Below are positions 3,902 to 5,219 of a stretch of DNA of 5,219 nucleotides, piece after piece. The stretch's first letter is position 1. Every line of letters starts with the position of its first letter. The stretch lies in assembly GCA_031267775.1 (NCBI GenBank), contig JAIRYL010000116.1, forward strand, positions 1 through 5,219, read 5' to 3'. Position numbers and translations under genes: made by a program. The DNA is from Tannerellaceae bacterium (GTDB taxonomy: Bacteria > Bacteroidota > Bacteroidia > Bacteroidales > Tannerellaceae). The notes under the pieces were generated by a model, which saw only the letters and a program-made list of their open reading frames with translations, was not told the DNA's origin and did not search any database.

Positions 3902-5219
3902 ATGAAGAAAATGTTCAAATTTTTAGTGTGTGCGGCTGTCGTAATAGCAGGTTTCACAGCTTGTTCAGAGGAGGTAACTCCCGTTCCGGATCCTGATGGT
4001 CCAATTCAGTCGGTAGAGCCGGAAGGCGAGCTTACAAATGCAACGTTTAATTTTCAATTATCAGGAAGCGCCTCCACAAGAACCGTATATGCTGATGGTA
4101 ATGAGAATAAAAATGTTTCGGATTTTCGTGTGTTAATATTCAATGCAATAGATAATACATTAGAGGTAGATACTGTTAGATCTCTTAGCACTGATCCTGA
4201 CTCTTTACTGACAATATCTTTAGTATCCGGTTCAAAGAGAATCTTTGTATATGCTAATGGTGGAATTAATGGTTCTGCTCCTTTTACTTCTCCGGGTTAT
4301 GCGTCAGTTCCGGCAACGGGTTCCGTTACTGTGGCTAATTTTAACGGAGAATATTTATTGGCTCCAGCAGGTGGCCTTACGCCGCCGAATTTTTATACAG
4401 ATTTGCCGGGTATGCATTCGTTATACCCAAAATCAAGTACTGAAAAGTTCTTCTATAGTAGTACGGTAAGAGAGGCGCTTATAGGCCTTGCTCCCGGTAT
4501 CTCTGCTAACGACTCGAAAGTTCCTGGTACTGATCCTGTTAACGCTAATAATTATATTAATGTACAGTTAGACAGGCCTGTTGCGAAAGTTTCTATTACT
4601 AAAAAGGTGCCGTCAGGGAATCCCGAGGTCGCCAGTAAGATTATAACAATGGACTCTGCCGGCACAATTGTTACTACTTCTGTTCAGTATAAGTTTTGGA
4701 CAGTGAATGTTAGGATGTATCCATTCCAAAATTATTCAAGCGGACAAATAGTAACACCAGGATATAATCCAACGTCTGCAACCGATACTACTGAACTTAA
4801 AAATCATTATGCCAGAGGATTAGGTAAGAATTCAACTAATGAATATATTGAGATACCTAATAGTGATGCTGCTCATCCTCCATTTTACTATATATCTGAA
4901 AATAATCCTTCTCAAAAGATGAAAGGTAATACGACGATTGCCGAAGTACAAGCGATATTCCTTCCTACTAAAAATCATTATGTGGTTTTAAATGCAAGTA
5001 ATCCCGGTTCTAGCGTAAATTATAATGAAAGTGGCGGTGCTTTTATCATTTATCCTGCTGCTATTGATTTAGGAACTGCAAGTGATATGTATCTATTTAA
5101 AGAAGCTGGTAAGCCGGGCCTTCCGGAAAATACTCTTTTTGCCGGTGCGGATGCGATCAAATTAGCTAAGAAGATTTATTATCATTTAGAGAATCCTTCT
5201 GTACCTCCTAATAATACAA
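3902..5219 (+). CDS. Mfa1/FimA-type fimbrillin lipoprotein, 3' truncated by window
   Basis: ATG 3902 opens a frame that stays open to the window end (439 full codons plus one base), so the C-terminus is missing. It begins with a lipoprotein signal: MKKMFKF, a hydrophobic stretch and FTAC at 18-21. C21 would be lipidated, and the following SEE resembles the acidic export signal of surface lipoproteins in Bacteroidetes. FQLSGSASTRTVYADG follows. R60 is the likely protease site whose cleavage frees the acceptor groove in this fimbrillin superfamily. FRVLIFNAIDNTLEVDT (75 on) and VQLDRPVAKVSI (221-232) match the conserved first-domain strands, the latter resembling the xRxVAKV element seen across FimA/Mfa1 proteins. 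The start of the second beta-sandwich domain follows. The donor-strand C-terminus is not in view, so major stalk subunit versus tip or accessory subunit cannot be fully decided; size and N-terminal pattern favour a Mfa1-like major subunit. The gene is clearly more AT-rich than its neighbours (18 of 60 G+C at 4081-4140, against 33 of 60 at 2821-2880). Confidence 0.85.
   Translation, partial: MKKMFKFLVCAAVVIAGFTACSEEVTPVPDPDGPIQSVEPEGELTNATFNFQLSGSASTRTVYADGNENKNVSDFRVLIFNAIDNTLEVDTVRSLSTDPDSLLTISLVSGSKRIFVYANGGINGSAPFTSPGYASVPATGSVTVANFNGEYLLAPAGGLTPPNFYTDLPGMHSLYPKSSTEKFFYSSTVREALIGLAPGISANDSKVPGTDPVNANNYINVQLDRPVAKVSITKKVPSGNPEVASKIITMDSAGTIVTTSVQYKFWTVNVRMYPFQNYSSGQIVTPGYNPTSATDTTELKNHYARGLGKNSTNEYIEIPNSDAAHPPFYYISENNPSQKMKGNTTIAEVQAIFLPTKNHYVVLNASNPGSSVNYNESGGAFIIYPAAIDLGTASDMYLFKEAGKPGLPENTLFAGADAIKLAKKIYYHLENPSVPPNNT

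Noticed and set aside
4245..4469. A 74-codon plus-strand frame rich in Leu and Val that could look like a small membrane protein.
   Set aside because: It is an out-of-frame reading of the fimbrillin gene, whose own frame is continuous and carries conserved fimbrillin motifs on both sides.

Overview
The window looks like a chromosomal segment from a Bacteroidales species (Bacteroides, Parabacteroides or a close relative). The support is: a DUF3575 protein, a DUF3868/OmpA-like protein with a TPR-like tail and a Mfa1/FimA-type fimbrillin lying together, a set known essentially from this order; promoter elements resembling the Bacteroidetes -7 box TAnnTTTG; mostly weak or absent Shine-Dalgarno sites with A-rich leaders; and a lipoprotein signal followed by an acidic Ser-Glu-Glu stretch typical of surface-exported Bacteroidetes lipoproteins. 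Genus cannot be fixed from the sequence alone.

Layout. Positions 1-485 hold no convincing gene but are dense in repeats. A cluster of GAGGT/ACCTC motifs (octamer AATGAGGT) lies in two opposing modules (1-58 and 185-251), and a near-perfect 37-bp-arm palindrome lies at 327-411. A Bacteroidetes-type promoter (507-539) precedes an AraC-family regulator (best start 579, end 1439). A 239-bp intergenic region follows, with a candidate promoter (1513-1520), a small stem-loop and a 14-codon leader-like ORF. Then come the DUF3575 gene (1679-2233) and, 18 bp later, the DUF3868/OmpA-like/TPR gene (2252-3757), certainly cotranscribed by spacing. An A-rich 144-bp spacer without a visible promoter or terminator leads to a large fimbrillin gene that starts at 3902 and is cut by the window end at 5219.

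How the parts fit. The fimbrillin would be exported as a lipoprotein, processed at an arginine near residue 60 and polymerised by donor-strand exchange on the cell surface. The two envelope proteins upstream recur in loci of this type and probably serve the outer membrane or cell-envelope side of fimbria display; their exact roles are not established. The AraC-type protein is the obvious candidate regulator. Genes for an anchor and for tip or accessory subunits would be expected beyond position 5219.

The main unexplained material is the repeat-rich first 411 bases, which could be a dispersed repeat family, a regulator-binding array or, more speculatively, an invertible segment.
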